Origin: Asaia bogorensis
Lineage (GTDB): Bacteria; Pseudomonadota; Alphaproteobacteria; Acetobacterales; Acetobacteraceae
Reading direction: 5' to 3'
NCBI GenBank assembly: GCA_943333505.2
Contig: CALQTN020000014.1
Location: 1 to 64,000, forward strand
Length of the DNA: 64,000 nt
This document shows, one piece after another, positions 56,921 to 64,000 of the stretch (position 1 is its first letter; each line of letters opens with the position of its first letter). The position numbers and the translations under genes were made by a program. Below the pieces are notes generated by a model. It saw nothing but the letters and a program-made list of their open reading frames with translations. It searched no databases and was not told the DNA's origin.

Positions 56921-57606
56921 GGGGTCGCCGCTGCGATCAGCGCCGGGAGATCGAACATTGAGGCGAACGGATAAGCCCCAACCATGCGAAGGCTTTCGGC
57001 TTGGGCTCCGGTGCCAAAACCGAGGCACATCATACCAGCCGCCGCAGCTGCTCGGGCGCCGGTGGGGCTGTCCTCGATCACCACACAAGCATCGGGGGCA
57101 ACACCTTCGGCTGCCGCAGTTGCCAGGAATAGGTCTGGTGCTGGTTTGCCACGGGCAACATCCTCGAAACTATGCAATCTACCAGCAACCAGATCGGTCG
57201 CCCCAATGCAGCTGAATTTCAAGGCCATTTCACCGTGGGAAGAGTTAGACGCGATCCGCCACGGCAGGCCGAGCGCGCTGACGGCGTGAAGCGCTTCCAG
57301 GGCGCCGGGGATAGGAACCGATTCGGTCGCCAATGCGCGCATCACGCTGGCGACCAGATCATGTTCCCATTGCGGCGGCAGCTTACGCCGAAGTTCGGCC
57401 TCTACCACTGGTACGATGTCGGGAAAGCTCATTCCCAGGAAACGCCGATCGGCTTCGTGTGGGGTCATTTCCCAGCCTTCGGCGGTCAGTATTTCAGCAA
57501 CCACGCGATTGGCCACGGGTTCGCTGTTCACCAACACGCCGTCGCAGTCGAAAATTACCAGGCGCAGTTTAGTGGTACGCGCCCGCATCATCGCAAGAGC
57601 CGTCAT
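56917..57606 (-). CDS. HAD family hydrolase, phosphoglycolate phosphatase-like
   Basis: This 229-residue HAD phosphatase from the ATG at 57606 has motif I LVIFDCDGVLVNSEPVANRV, motif II IASNSS, the Lys in ARGKPAPDLFL, and motif IV ACVVIEDSPTGARAAAAAGM. The cap-domain type is that of beta-phosphoglucomutase/phosphoglycolate phosphatase. The substrate is unknown. It overlaps both neighbours by 4 nt (hemH stop and hemJ start), so it is embedded in the haem operon. Confidence 0.9.
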   Translation of the reverse strand: MTALAMMRARTTKLRLVIFDCDGVLVNSEPVANRVVAEILTAEGWEMTPHEADRRFLGMSFPDIVPVVEAELRRKLPPQWEHDLVASVMRALATESVPIPGALEALHAVSALGLPWRIASNSSHGEMALKFSCIGATDLVAGRLHSFEDVARGKPAPDLFLATAAAEGVAPDACVVIEDSPTGARAAAAAGMMCLGFGTGAQAESLRMVGAYPFASMFDLPALIAAATP

Positions 57607-58658
57607 GAGGTCATCCCAGCTTTTTGCGATGGGCAATCGCGATTATTGGACGGGCAAATCCCGTTTGCCGCCAGGTTGCACAGGCCCGGACCATGCGCGC
57701 GTGCGGCCCTTACCAGGCTGGCAAGGGCTCCGATAAAATCAGGGTCTGAATTGGCGGCCGGCGTACGGAAATAGGCCGGGACGCCTGATTTATGCGCCAG
57801 TTCACGGTATTCCATGTCCAACTCGACCAAAGTTTCAGAGTGGTCGGAGACAAACGCGATCGGCACCACCAACAAAGCAACCTTGTCGTGGCCGGCCCGT
57901 TCAACCTCGGAGTCTGTCGATGGACCGATCCAGACCTGCGGTGTTGCGCGGGACTGATAGCAGACCGCATAATCGAGACCGTCAATCGCCAAGGCGGCAA
58001 CCACCGATGCCACCGTGCTCTCGATCTGCGCCTGATAGGGATCGCCGCGTTTGATGATTACCTCAGGCAGGCCATGGGCAGAAAACAGGATACGTAAACC
58101 GGTTTCACGTGAAACCTCGTTCCGTGCGGCATCATAACTGCGACGTACCAGGCCAGCTATTGCCGCCACAAAATCTGGGTCATTATGGTAGCAACACACG
58201 CTGACAACCGGTTTGGCCAGACCTGCTTTGGCGGCAGCTTCGCGCCAATCGGTCAGTGAACTGCCGGTTGTCGTGGTTGAAAACTGGGGATAGAGCGGCA
58301 GCAACACGATTTCATCAGGGTTCCAGTCGCGAACCTGCTTCACGGTCTCGGCCGCGAACGGATGCCAGTAGCGCATCGCCACGAAGCATTTCACGTCAAG
58401 CTCCGGCAACGCGGCTTCGAGCGCGCGAGCCTGGGCGTTGGTCAGGTCGAGTAACGGGGATTTTCCGCCCATCAGCGCGTAAATCTCGGTCGCGGGCTTG
58501 ACCCTGGCGCTGGCAATGTAGCGGGCAAGGAATGGTCGCACGAAAGGCGGGACCCGCAGAATGGCGGGATCACGGAACAGATTAAGCAGAAAAGGCTTGA
58601 TCGCCTCTGGGCCGTCGGGGCCACCGAGGTTGAACAGGACAATTGCAACTCGGCTCAT
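57603..58658 (-). CDS. hemH: Ferrochelatase
   Basis: HemH inserts iron into protoporphyrin IX. The 351 residues show VAIVLFNLGGPDGPEAIKPF, LRYWHPF-like MRYWHPFAAETVKQV, ILFSAHGLPEVIIKRGDPY with the metal-binding His, and VPIAFVSDHSETLVELDMEY with the catalytic His and Glu. Length is normal. Overlaps of 4 nt with hemE upstream and the HAD gene downstream indicate one transcript hemE-hemH-HAD-hemJ. Confidence 0.97.
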   Translation of the reverse strand: MSRVAIVLFNLGGPDGPEAIKPFLLNLFRDPAILRVPPFVRPFLARYIASARVKPATEIYALMGGKSPLLDLTNAQARALEAALPELDVKCFVAMRYWHPFAAETVKQVRDWNPDEIVLLPLYPQFSTTTTGSSLTDWREAAAKAGLAKPVVSVCCYHNDPDFVAAIAGLVRRSYDAARNEVSRETGLRILFSAHGLPEVIIKRGDPYQAQIESTVASVVAALAIDGLDYAVCYQSRATPQVWIGPSTDSEVERAGHDKVALLVVPIAFVSDHSETLVELDMEYRELAHKSGVPAYFRTPAANSDPDFIGALASLVRAARAHGPGLCNLAANGICPSNNRDCPSQKAGMTS

Positions 58659-59671
58659 GCGCCGCGCACCTGGGCAACCAGTGCACCGACATGCTCGGGC
58701 GGGGTTTCCTTAATGATCCCATGGCCGAGGTTGAAGATATGGGGAAGGCCTCGGCGCGCCGCCAGAACCCCAGCGGTTTCGATGGCCATGGCAGTGCCAC
58801 CAGTCAACAACGCCACCGGGTCGAGATTACCCTGCGCAGCCATGCCCTTTGGTAAGGTCACCGACGCCGGGTCCATCGCGGTATCGAGATGCACCGCCTG
58901 AACCCCGGTCTGGGCCGCATACTCACCAACCATGAAACCGGCGAGGCGGGGGAAACCAATCACCGGAGTGTCGGGATGCCTGACTTTGAGGGCGGCAACA
59001 ATCCGTGCAGTCGGTGCAATTACATAATCGCGGAACAGACGCGGCGGCAAAATCCCGGACCAGCTGTCGAACAGCATCACCGCCTCGGCCCCTGCGGAAA
59101 TCTGGGCGGACAGATAGGTGATCGTTGCTGCCTCAATGGTGGCTATCAGCCGGCTGAATAAGGCTGGATCGCCATGCGCCATCGCCCTTACCGCACCAAA
59201 CTCCTTCGATCCGTGCCCTTCGACCATGTAGCAGGCCACCGTAAACGGGCTACCAGCAAAGCCGATCAAAGTGGCCGAGCCAACATCGGCGGCCACTTTG
59301 CGAACGGTTTCCAGGATAGGTTGGATGGCTGCGTCCACTTTGGACAGATCCAGCGTATCCACGCCGGCGGCATCGCGTATTGGGGGCAGTTGCGGGCCTT
59401 CGCCTTCGGCAAAACGCAGCCCCTGTCCCAGCGCCCATGGTACCATCAGGATGTCGCTGAACAGGATTGCCGCATCCATGCCGAAACGCCGCACCGGCTG
59501 CAGGGTGACTTCGGCGGCTTTCCGCGGGCTTGTCGCCAGATCGATGAAGTCCCGGCATTGCGCCCGGATTGCCCGATACTCTGGCAAATAGCGCCCAGCC
59601 TGGCGCAACATCCAGATCGGTGGTGGCCAAACAGCCTCCCCAGCAAGCACCCGCAAAACGGTCTTTGTCAT
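58655..59671 (-). CDS. hemE: Uroporphyrinogen decarboxylase
   Basis: HemE makes coproporphyrinogen III. The 338 residues include PPIWMLRQAGRYLPEYRAIR, SDILMVPWALGQGLRFAEGE GP, GFAGSPFTVACYMVEGHGSK, and HLDTAMDP with LPKGMAAQGNLDPVALL. The ATG at 59669-59671 begins MTKTVLRVLAGEAVWPPPIW. It is the first gene of the haem operon and lies directly beside the predicted replication origin, as in Caulobacter. Confidence 0.97.
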   Translation of the reverse strand: MTKTVLRVLAGEAVWPPPIWMLRQAGRYLPEYRAIRAQCRDFIDLATSPRKAAEVTLQPVRRFGMDAAILFSDILMVPWALGQGLRFAEGEGPQLPPIRDAAGVDTLDLSKVDAAIQPILETVRKVAADVGSATLIGFAGSPFTVACYMVEGHGSKEFGAVRAMAHGDPALFSRLIATIEAATITYLSAQISAGAEAVMLFDSWSGILPPRLFRDYVIAPTARIVAALKVRHPDTPVIGFPRLAGFMVGEYAAQTGVQAVHLDTAMDPASVTLPKGMAAQGNLDPVALLTGGTAMAIETAGVLAARRGLPHIFNLGHGIIKETPPEHVGALVAQVRGA

Positions 59672-59965
59672 CGGATCGCCAACGCCTTCTTCAAGAAAGA
59701 TAGAATCCTTAAAAGGATGTAGGTGTAGATGGGCCTGTGGATAGCGAGGTACCCCGGCTTTGGCCAGTTATCTTCCGCTTGTCCACATGCACCGCGTGTC
59801 CTAGCCGACTGATCCCCAACCAAAATTGCCAACCATGCCCAGACCCATAGCAAACGCTCGTAAAACTATCCCTGTGCGCGCAACATGGCGACTTATCCCC
59901 GCTTGCCCAGCCCCGTCCGGAACCCTGTGCATGATTTTGCCACTTATCCCCGTAATCCTCCGCTG
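59672..59965. other. oriC: Predicted chromosomal replication origin (oriC)
   Basis: This 294-bp gene-free segment lies between divergent hemE and the PPDK-regulator gene, the position of the mapped origin in Caulobacter. It carries DnaA-box-like 9-mers: TGTGGATAG at 59736-59744 (complement CTATCCACA), TTGTCCACA at 59779-59787, TGATCCCCA at 59810-59818, and TTATCCCCG at 59893-59901 and 59944-59952. The first two differ from TTATCCACA at one position. An A/T-rich stretch (GAAAGATAGAATCCTTAAAA, near 59696-59715) beside hemE could be the unwinding element. Flanking genes point away from it. It also holds promoters for both genes. Confidence 0.78.
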
Positions 59966-60832
59966 ATGACCGACGCACAAACCCTGCATCTGCATCTTGT
60001 TTCGGACGCTACCGGCGAAACCTTGAACTCCATCCTGCGTGCCACTCTGGCGCAGTTTGAGGAGGGTAAGGAAGAAGGCCGCATCGTCCATCATCGCTGG
60101 AGCCTTATCCGCACCCGGTTCCAGCTGCACCGGGTGATAGATGGCGTCGAGGCTGAGCCCGGCCCGATCCTGTCCACCCTGGTTGAAGCCGGCATGCGAG
60201 GGGAATTGGATGAAGCCGCAATGCGGCTGAACTTGCCAGTGGTGCACGTGCTTGATCCGGTGCTCGGCATGTTGCAACAGCAATTAGGCCATCAGGCGAC
60301 GGCCAGGCCGGGTCGTCAATACGTGCTGGATGCCGCCTATTTCAAACGTATCGACGCGATGCACTATATTTTGGCCCATGATGACGGCCAAGCTCAGGCC
60401 GGGCTTGCTGAGGCCGATGTGGTTCTGGTTGGGGTGTCACGGTCATCGAAAACCCCGACCTCATTTTACCTCGCCAATCGCGGCATCAAGGCCGCCAATA
60501 TCCCCTTGGTGCCAGGCACGCCGGCACCGCCTGGCTTGGAAGCGCCGCATTGCCCGGTGATCGGACTATCGATCGATGCGAATGCCTTGATCGAAATTCG
60601 TCGGAACCGGCTACGAATGATTGCGACCGGCAGTCCGGAAACCACCCGCGGCGGGACAACCGACTACGTCGATCAGGAAGCGGTGCGGGCTGAACTGCTA
60701 TGGGCCAAGCGGCTTTGCGCGGCGCGGGGGTGGCCAATGATCGATGTCACCCGGCGCTCGATCGAAGAAACCTCAGCGACGATTTTGCAACTGATGGATT
60801 CGTGGCATGCCAAGCGGGCTGCAAAAGGGTGA
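59966..60832 (+). CDS. Pyruvate, phosphate dikinase regulatory protein (DUF299)
   Basis: This family regulates PPDK or PEP synthetase by reversible phosphorylation (kinase and phosphorylase in one protein). From the ATG at 59966 the 288 residues begin [20 protein letters not shown]. The P-loop-like [20 protein letters not shown] starts at 156, and [27 protein letters not shown] is the conserved end. An upstream in-frame ATG at 59885 would place 27 unconserved codons inside the DnaA-box region and is rejected. It overlaps maf by 4 nt (GTGA). No PPDK gene is in the window. Confidence 0.93.
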   Translation: MTDAQTLHLHLVSDATGETLNSILRATLAQFEEGKEEGRIVHHRWSLIRTRFQLHRVIDGVEAEPGPILSTLVEAGMRGELDEAAMRLNLPVVHVLDPVLGMLQQQLGHQATARPGRQYVLDAAYFKRIDAMHYILAHDDGQAQAGLAEADVVLVGVSRSSKTPTSFYLANRGIKAANIPLVPGTPAPPGLEAPHCPVIGLSIDANALIEIRRNRLRMIATGSPETTRGGTTDYVDQEAVRAELLWAKRLCAARGWPMIDVTRRSIEETSATILQLMDSWHAKRAAKG

Positions 60833-61452
60833 AGGAAGATCTTCTTCGTTTCACGCCAAACAAGCTGATCTTAGCCAGCCAATCGCCCTATCGGGCTGGG
60901 TTGTTGCGGGGCGCAGGTGTCACTTTCACGGCAATGCCTGCCTATATCGATGAAGGCGCCGTCAAACGCGCGGCGATCCTATCTGGCCAAAATGTCGCTG
61001 GAACCGCGATGCAACTCGCTCGCCTGAAAGCTGAGAAAATTGCCGGCGAGCACCCTGATGCTCTGGTCATCGGTGGTGATCAAATCCTGGTATGTGGAGA
61101 TGACTGGTTCGATAAGCCGTTTGATCGTGCTGAAGCACGATCGCATCTGCGGCGGCTGCGCAACCGTTCGCATCGCCTGGTGACCGCGACGACCTGTCTG
61201 CAAGGCGCGCAAATCCTTTGGCAGCATATCGAGGAACCATTGCTGACCATGCGGGATTTTTCCGATGCGTTTCTGGACAACTACCTCGATGCTGAGGGGG
61301 ATCACGCGACCACCACGGTCGGTGCCTACCGTCTGGAAGACCAGGGCATCCAGTTGTTTGACCGCATTGACGGCCATCACAGTGCGATTGTTGGACTACC
61401 GCTCCTGCCCTTGCTCGGATTTTTGCGTCGGATTGGATTTTTGCCAAACTGA
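60829..61452 (+). CDS. maf: Maf family nucleotide pyrophosphatase
   Basis: Maf-like enzymes hydrolyse non-canonical or canonical nucleoside triphosphates. The 207 residues have [61 protein letters not shown] and [28 protein letters not shown]. The start is GTG at 60829, overlapping the regulator's stop, and the frame upstream of it belongs to that gene's antisense-free overlap only. The regulator-maf order next to the origin is conserved in alphaproteobacteria. Confidence 0.93.
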   Translation: MKEDLLRFTPNKLILASQSPYRAGLLRGAGVTFTAMPAYIDEGAVKRAAILSGQNVAGTAMQLARLKAEKIAGEHPDALVIGGDQILVCGDDWFDKPFDRAEARSHLRRLRNRSHRLVTATTCLQGAQILWQHIEEPLLTMRDFSDAFLDNYLDAEGDHATTTVGAYRLEDQGIQLFDRIDGHHSAIVGLPLLPLLGFLRRIGFLPN

Positions 61453-61518
61453 TTGGACCGCATGGGGGCCAATAAATCGGTCCTGGGAACAGGGCCGATC
61501 ATCCGACATGCTTTGGTT

Positions 61519-62172
61519 ATGACCCAAAAACCAGCCAGTGATTTCGTCCGCGCCCGTCGTATGCATGAGCGGGCAAAATATGATGCAGACACCGTTCATG
61601 CTGTGCTCGACGCTGCACCGTTATGCCATGTCGGACATGTTATTGCCAATCGGCCGGTGGTGATCCCAACTTTCCATTGGCGTGATGGCAGCACGGTCTA
61701 TTGGCACGGCAGCAGCGCCAGTCGGATGCTGCGTGCCAATGCCAAGGGCGGCGAAGCATGCCTGACAGCCACGCTTTTGGATGGGCTTGTCTATGCCCGC
61801 TCGGCTTTTCACCATTCGGCGAATTATCGCTCGGTGATGGTGTTCGGGCTGCCGCGTCTGGTTGACGGCGATGACGAAAAGCTTGCTGCCCTGAAAGGCT
61901 TCACCGACCGCCTGACCCCAGGGCGTTGGGAAGCCCTTCGCCCGGTGAACGCGCAGGAATTGAAAGCGACGTCTGTCCTTGCGCTCGAAATATCTGAGGC
62001 GTCGGCCAAGATCCGCACCGGGCCACCTGGTGACGATGCCGAAGACGTTACCTGGCCGATCTGGGGTGGTGTGTTGCCGCTGCATATGGCGGCCGGCGCG
62101 CCGATCGATGATCAGTATGTTGCGGGCCGTTTCTCCGCGCCCAAGACGCCGTTTGCGGTCATCACGCGTTAG
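61519..62172 (+). CDS. Pyridoxamine 5'-phosphate oxidase family protein
   Basis: The 217 residues from the ATG at 61519 (MTQKPASDFVRARRMHERAK) form a flavin-binding split-barrel: APLCHVGHVIANRPVVIPTF HWRDGSTVYWHGSSASRML, then GGEACLTATLLDGLVYARSA FHHSANYRSVMVFG. This group is probably FMN- or haem-related and often of unknown substrate. The TAG stop (62170-62172) is formed by the first bases of the following repeat. It replaces aroE/coaE, which often follow maf. Confidence 0.8.
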   Translation: MTQKPASDFVRARRMHERAKYDADTVHAVLDAAPLCHVGHVIANRPVVIPTFHWRDGSTVYWHGSSASRMLRANAKGGEACLTATLLDGLVYARSAFHHSANYRSVMVFGLPRLVDGDDEKLAALKGFTDRLTPGRWEALRPVNAQELKATSVLALEISEASAKIRTGPPGDDAEDVTWPIWGGVLPLHMAAGAPIDDQYVAGRFSAPKTPFAVITR

Positions 62173-62274
62173 AGCTTGATGACCGCTGATAGGCGCAGTC
62201 ACCATGCTCTAACGCTTTGTTTGGTCGCGTGATTCAGACCTCCGTATGATTCCACCTACGGTCATCACGCTTTA
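62170..62274. repeat. Modular palindromic repeat, modules A+B, filling a convergent gap
   Basis: Module A is 62170-62211 (TAGAGCTTGATGACCGC and onward to CATGCTCTA), and module B is 62212-62274 (CTTTGTTTGGTCGCGTGATT and onward to GGTCATCACGCTTTA). Order and orientation match 23303-23405. The left end is the TAG stop of the upstream gene and the right end is the TAA stop of the dipeptidase on the other strand, so it fills the gap exactly. Confidence 0.9.
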
Positions 62275-63279
62275 GCCCTTGCGAGCCTCCGCCAGCCGAA
62301 GCAGCCGCATGAAATTCCCACCCCACAGGGCTGCGATGTCACTGGGGCTATAGCCGCGTCGCACCAGTTCGCCGGTAATATTGGCGCTCTCGGATGCGTC
62401 GAACCAGCCGACGAAACCGCCACCGCCATCGAAGTCGGACGATATCCCGACATGGGCGATCCCGATCCGCTTCACCGCGTAATCGACGTGGTCGCAGTAA
62501 TCAGCAACGGTTACCGTATCGGCCTTGCCACCGGTTTTCAGGAAGGCGGGCACCGCGGTCACCTGCACCACACCGCCGACCTGGGCGAGCATGTCGAGCT
62601 GTTCGTCATCAACGTTACGGGCGTTGTCGCACAGCGCTTTGATGCAGGAATGGGTCGACAGCACCGGGGTGCGCGACAGCAATGCTGACTGCATCATGGT
62701 TTTCTTGGAGGTATGCGCGATGTCGACCAGCATGCCGAGCCGGTTGAGCTCGCCGACCACCGACCGCCCGAGATCTGACAGCCCGCCATGTTCTTCCGCG
62801 ACATCGTTCAGATCGGCGCGCGGATTGGAGCTGTCCGCCAGCGCGTTATGGCCGAAATGGGTCAGTGTCAGGTAACGGGCGCCGAGGTCGTAGAACGTCG
62901 CCAGATTAGCAACATTGCCGCCGATCGACTGGCCGTTTTCGACGCAGGGCACCACGATGGTGACGCCGTCGCGATGGGCCTTTTCGATTTCATCGGCAGT
63001 GACACAGACCCGCGCGCCTTCATTGGTGGCGCCCATCGCATTAATCGCCTGCAGCATCGCGGTGGTGCGTGCCACGGCCGATTTGTAGGAATCCGGCGTG
63101 CGAAGGCCCTGCGCGATATAGGCCGCGAAGCACCCCGCGGCCATCTGGCCACGTTTCATTTTCGGCAAGTCGACCTTGCGCTTGCCGTCTTCAAAGAAGC
63201 TCGGGCCGTCCGGGAACGGGATATCGATATGGGTATCGATGGTGAGCAGGCTGCGGTGAAGTTCGGATGCATCAATCAT
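62272..63279 (-). CDS. Membrane dipeptidase family (peptidase M19) protein
   Basis: The 335 residues from the ATG at 63279 begin MIDASELHRSLLTIDTHIDI, containing the HxD zinc motif. The other ligands are expected in VVPCVENGQSIGG (Glu), LTLTHFGHNALADS, TPVLSTHSCIKALCDNARNV, and HVGISSDFDGGGGFVGW. M19 enzymes hydrolyse dipeptides, including D-amino-acid ones. No signal peptide is visible, so it is probably cytosolic. The longer frame to 63381 adds no conserved residues. Confidence 0.92.
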   Translation of the reverse strand: MIDASELHRSLLTIDTHIDIPFPDGPSFFEDGKRKVDLPKMKRGQMAAGCFAAYIAQGLRTPDSYKSAVARTTAMLQAINAMGATNEGARVCVTADEIEKAHRDGVTIVVPCVENGQSIGGNVANLATFYDLGARYLTLTHFGHNALADSSNPRADLNDVAEEHGGLSDLGRSVVGELNRLGMLVDIAHTSKKTMMQSALLSRTPVLSTHSCIKALCDNARNVDDEQLDMLAQVGGVVQVTAVPAFLKTGGKADTVTVADYCDHVDYAVKRIGIAHVGISSDFDGGGGFVGWFDASESANITGELVRRGYSPSDIAALWGGNFMRLLRLAEARKG

Positions 63280-63403
63280 ACGCGCACGGTCCTCCGCCTG
63301 CTGCGTGCCGTCAAGTCCCAGATAAGGGGTTGCCGGGCGCCGAAATCGTGGCACGATGGGTCCAAGGGACAAACCGCCCAATCAATAATGGAGGACGCCC
63401 GCC

Positions 63404-64000
63404 ATGCGCGCCCCACTTGCTGACCTGACGATCATTGAAACATCCGGCGATATCGCCACGCGCTACTGCGGCAAATTATTCGCAGCCCACGGCGCCCGCG
63501 TCATATCGATCTATAAACCTGCGAACCAAGGTCTTGCGTATGGGGGCGCTTCAGAGGCCGCCTATGCCGCCTGGTTGGATCATGGCAAGGAAATGTCGGC
63601 GTCCATTCCCGCTGATGTCATCGCGGATCTTGTCATTGCCGGGCAGACCCCGTCGGATATCATCCGCGCCGAAGCAATGGTTGCGGCTTTGCCCCAGCGA
63701 CCGTTGCTGCTTGCGCTGACCTGGTTCGGACAGACCGGACCATGTGCCAACTGGCGCGCCACCGACGGGATCATCCAGGCAATGAGCGGCGTGGCCTATG
63801 CGATCGGCACGACGGACGGTCCGCCAACGATACCCCAAGGCCACGCGCCGCAGATTGTCGGCGGGGTGACCGGGTTTATCGCGGCGCTTGCGGCACTGCT
63901 CGGCAGGCGCAGTGGTCGCGGTTGCGACCGGATCGATACTAATATCTTTGAAGCGTTTCTGTGCCTTACCGAAGGCGGCGGCCCAGCGGCCGCTTCTGGC
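63404..64000 (+). CDS. CaiB/BaiF family CoA-transferase, N-terminal part (runs off the window)
   Basis: The ATG at 63404 opens MRAPLADLTIIETSGDIATR YCGKLFAAHGARVISIYKP and stays open to the window end (199 codons). LLALTWFGQTGPCANWRATD GIIQAMSGVAYAIGTTDGPP and GVTGFIAALAALLGRRSGRG show the class III CoA-transferase fold, with the catalytic Asp expected at DTNIFEAF. The N-terminal part is shorter than usual between GARVISIYKP and LVIAGQTP, so it may belong to a divergent subgroup. The C-terminus is not visible. Confidence 0.8.
   Translation, partial: MRAPLADLTIIETSGDIATRYCGKLFAAHGARVISIYKPANQGLAYGGASEAAYAAWLDHGKEMSASIPADVIADLVIAGQTPSDIIRAEAMVAALPQRPLLLALTWFGQTGPCANWRATDGIIQAMSGVAYAIGTTDGPPTIPQGHAPQIVGGVTGFIAALAALLGRRSGRGCDRIDTNIFEAFLCLTEGGGPAAASG

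Noticed and set aside
59885-59965. An upstream ATG that would add 27 residues to the PPDK regulator
   Set aside because: The added residues are unconserved, and two of the DnaA-box-like sites would lie inside the coding sequence. The family starts near the ATG at 59966.

Overview
The window is GC-rich, densely packed chromosomal DNA from an alphaproteobacterium, most likely Rhodospirillales and perhaps Acetobacteraceae. The evidence is gene content and synteny: the F1 ATPase operon atpHAGDC, the block rho-hemJ-hemH-hemE | PPDK-regulator-maf, dapF-mtaB-ftsY, and a compact type II-C CRISPR-Cas9 locus. Many neighbouring genes overlap by 4 nt (ATGA or GTGA). No tRNA or rRNA gene was recognised.

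Layout. 1-6.4 kb: end of rplI, cfa, then the F1 operon on the minus strand with an unusually short epsilon subunit. 6.6-7.5 kb: a PIN-domain toxin-antitoxin pair with a perfect operator palindrome. 7.5-14 kb: ispH, tlyA, an AEC transporter, a GST, eutBC and a TauD-like dioxygenase. 14-27 kb: ptsP, rodZ-like, sucA-sucB, a secreted phosphoesterase, ispG, hisS, prfA. 27-36 kb: a Ugp-like ABC importer (no ATPase gene) with a cytosolic phosphodiesterase, a CoA-transferase/GrdB-like pair, a beta-lactamase-like hydrolase, a GNAT, a variant histidine phosphatase and yefM-yoeB. 36-48.9 kb: xseA, purD, ftsY-mtaB-dapF, ahcY, a complete sugar-type ABC importer, yicC-gmk. 48.9-54.2 kb: a CRISPR array, cas2, cas1, cas9 and a divergent tracrRNA. 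54.3-59.7 kb: a hypothetical gene, rho and the haem genes hemJ, hemH, hemE. 59.67-59.97 kb: a gene-free segment with DnaA-box-like sites between hemE and the PPDK-regulator gene, the position of the mapped origin in Caulobacter. It is called here as the probable chromosomal oriC. 60-64 kb: maf, a flavin-oxidase-like gene, an M19 dipeptidase and the start of a CaiB-like gene.

Three things stand out. First, the predicted oriC, with a Cas9 locus only 5-11 kb away, where the alphaproteobacterial order would lead one to expect mnmE-mnmG-parAB next to rho. Second, the CRISPR array decays in one direction. Its cas2-proximal repeats are identical, the distal ones are progressively degenerate, and each good repeat ends in an extended -10-like sequence; the tracrRNA anti-repeat fits the intact repeats over 21 nt. 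Third, a modular family of palindromic intergenic repeats (12.99, 16.29, 23.30, 31.28 and 62.17 kb) supplies the stop codons of five flanking reading frames and truncates a small VapB-like antitoxin remnant.
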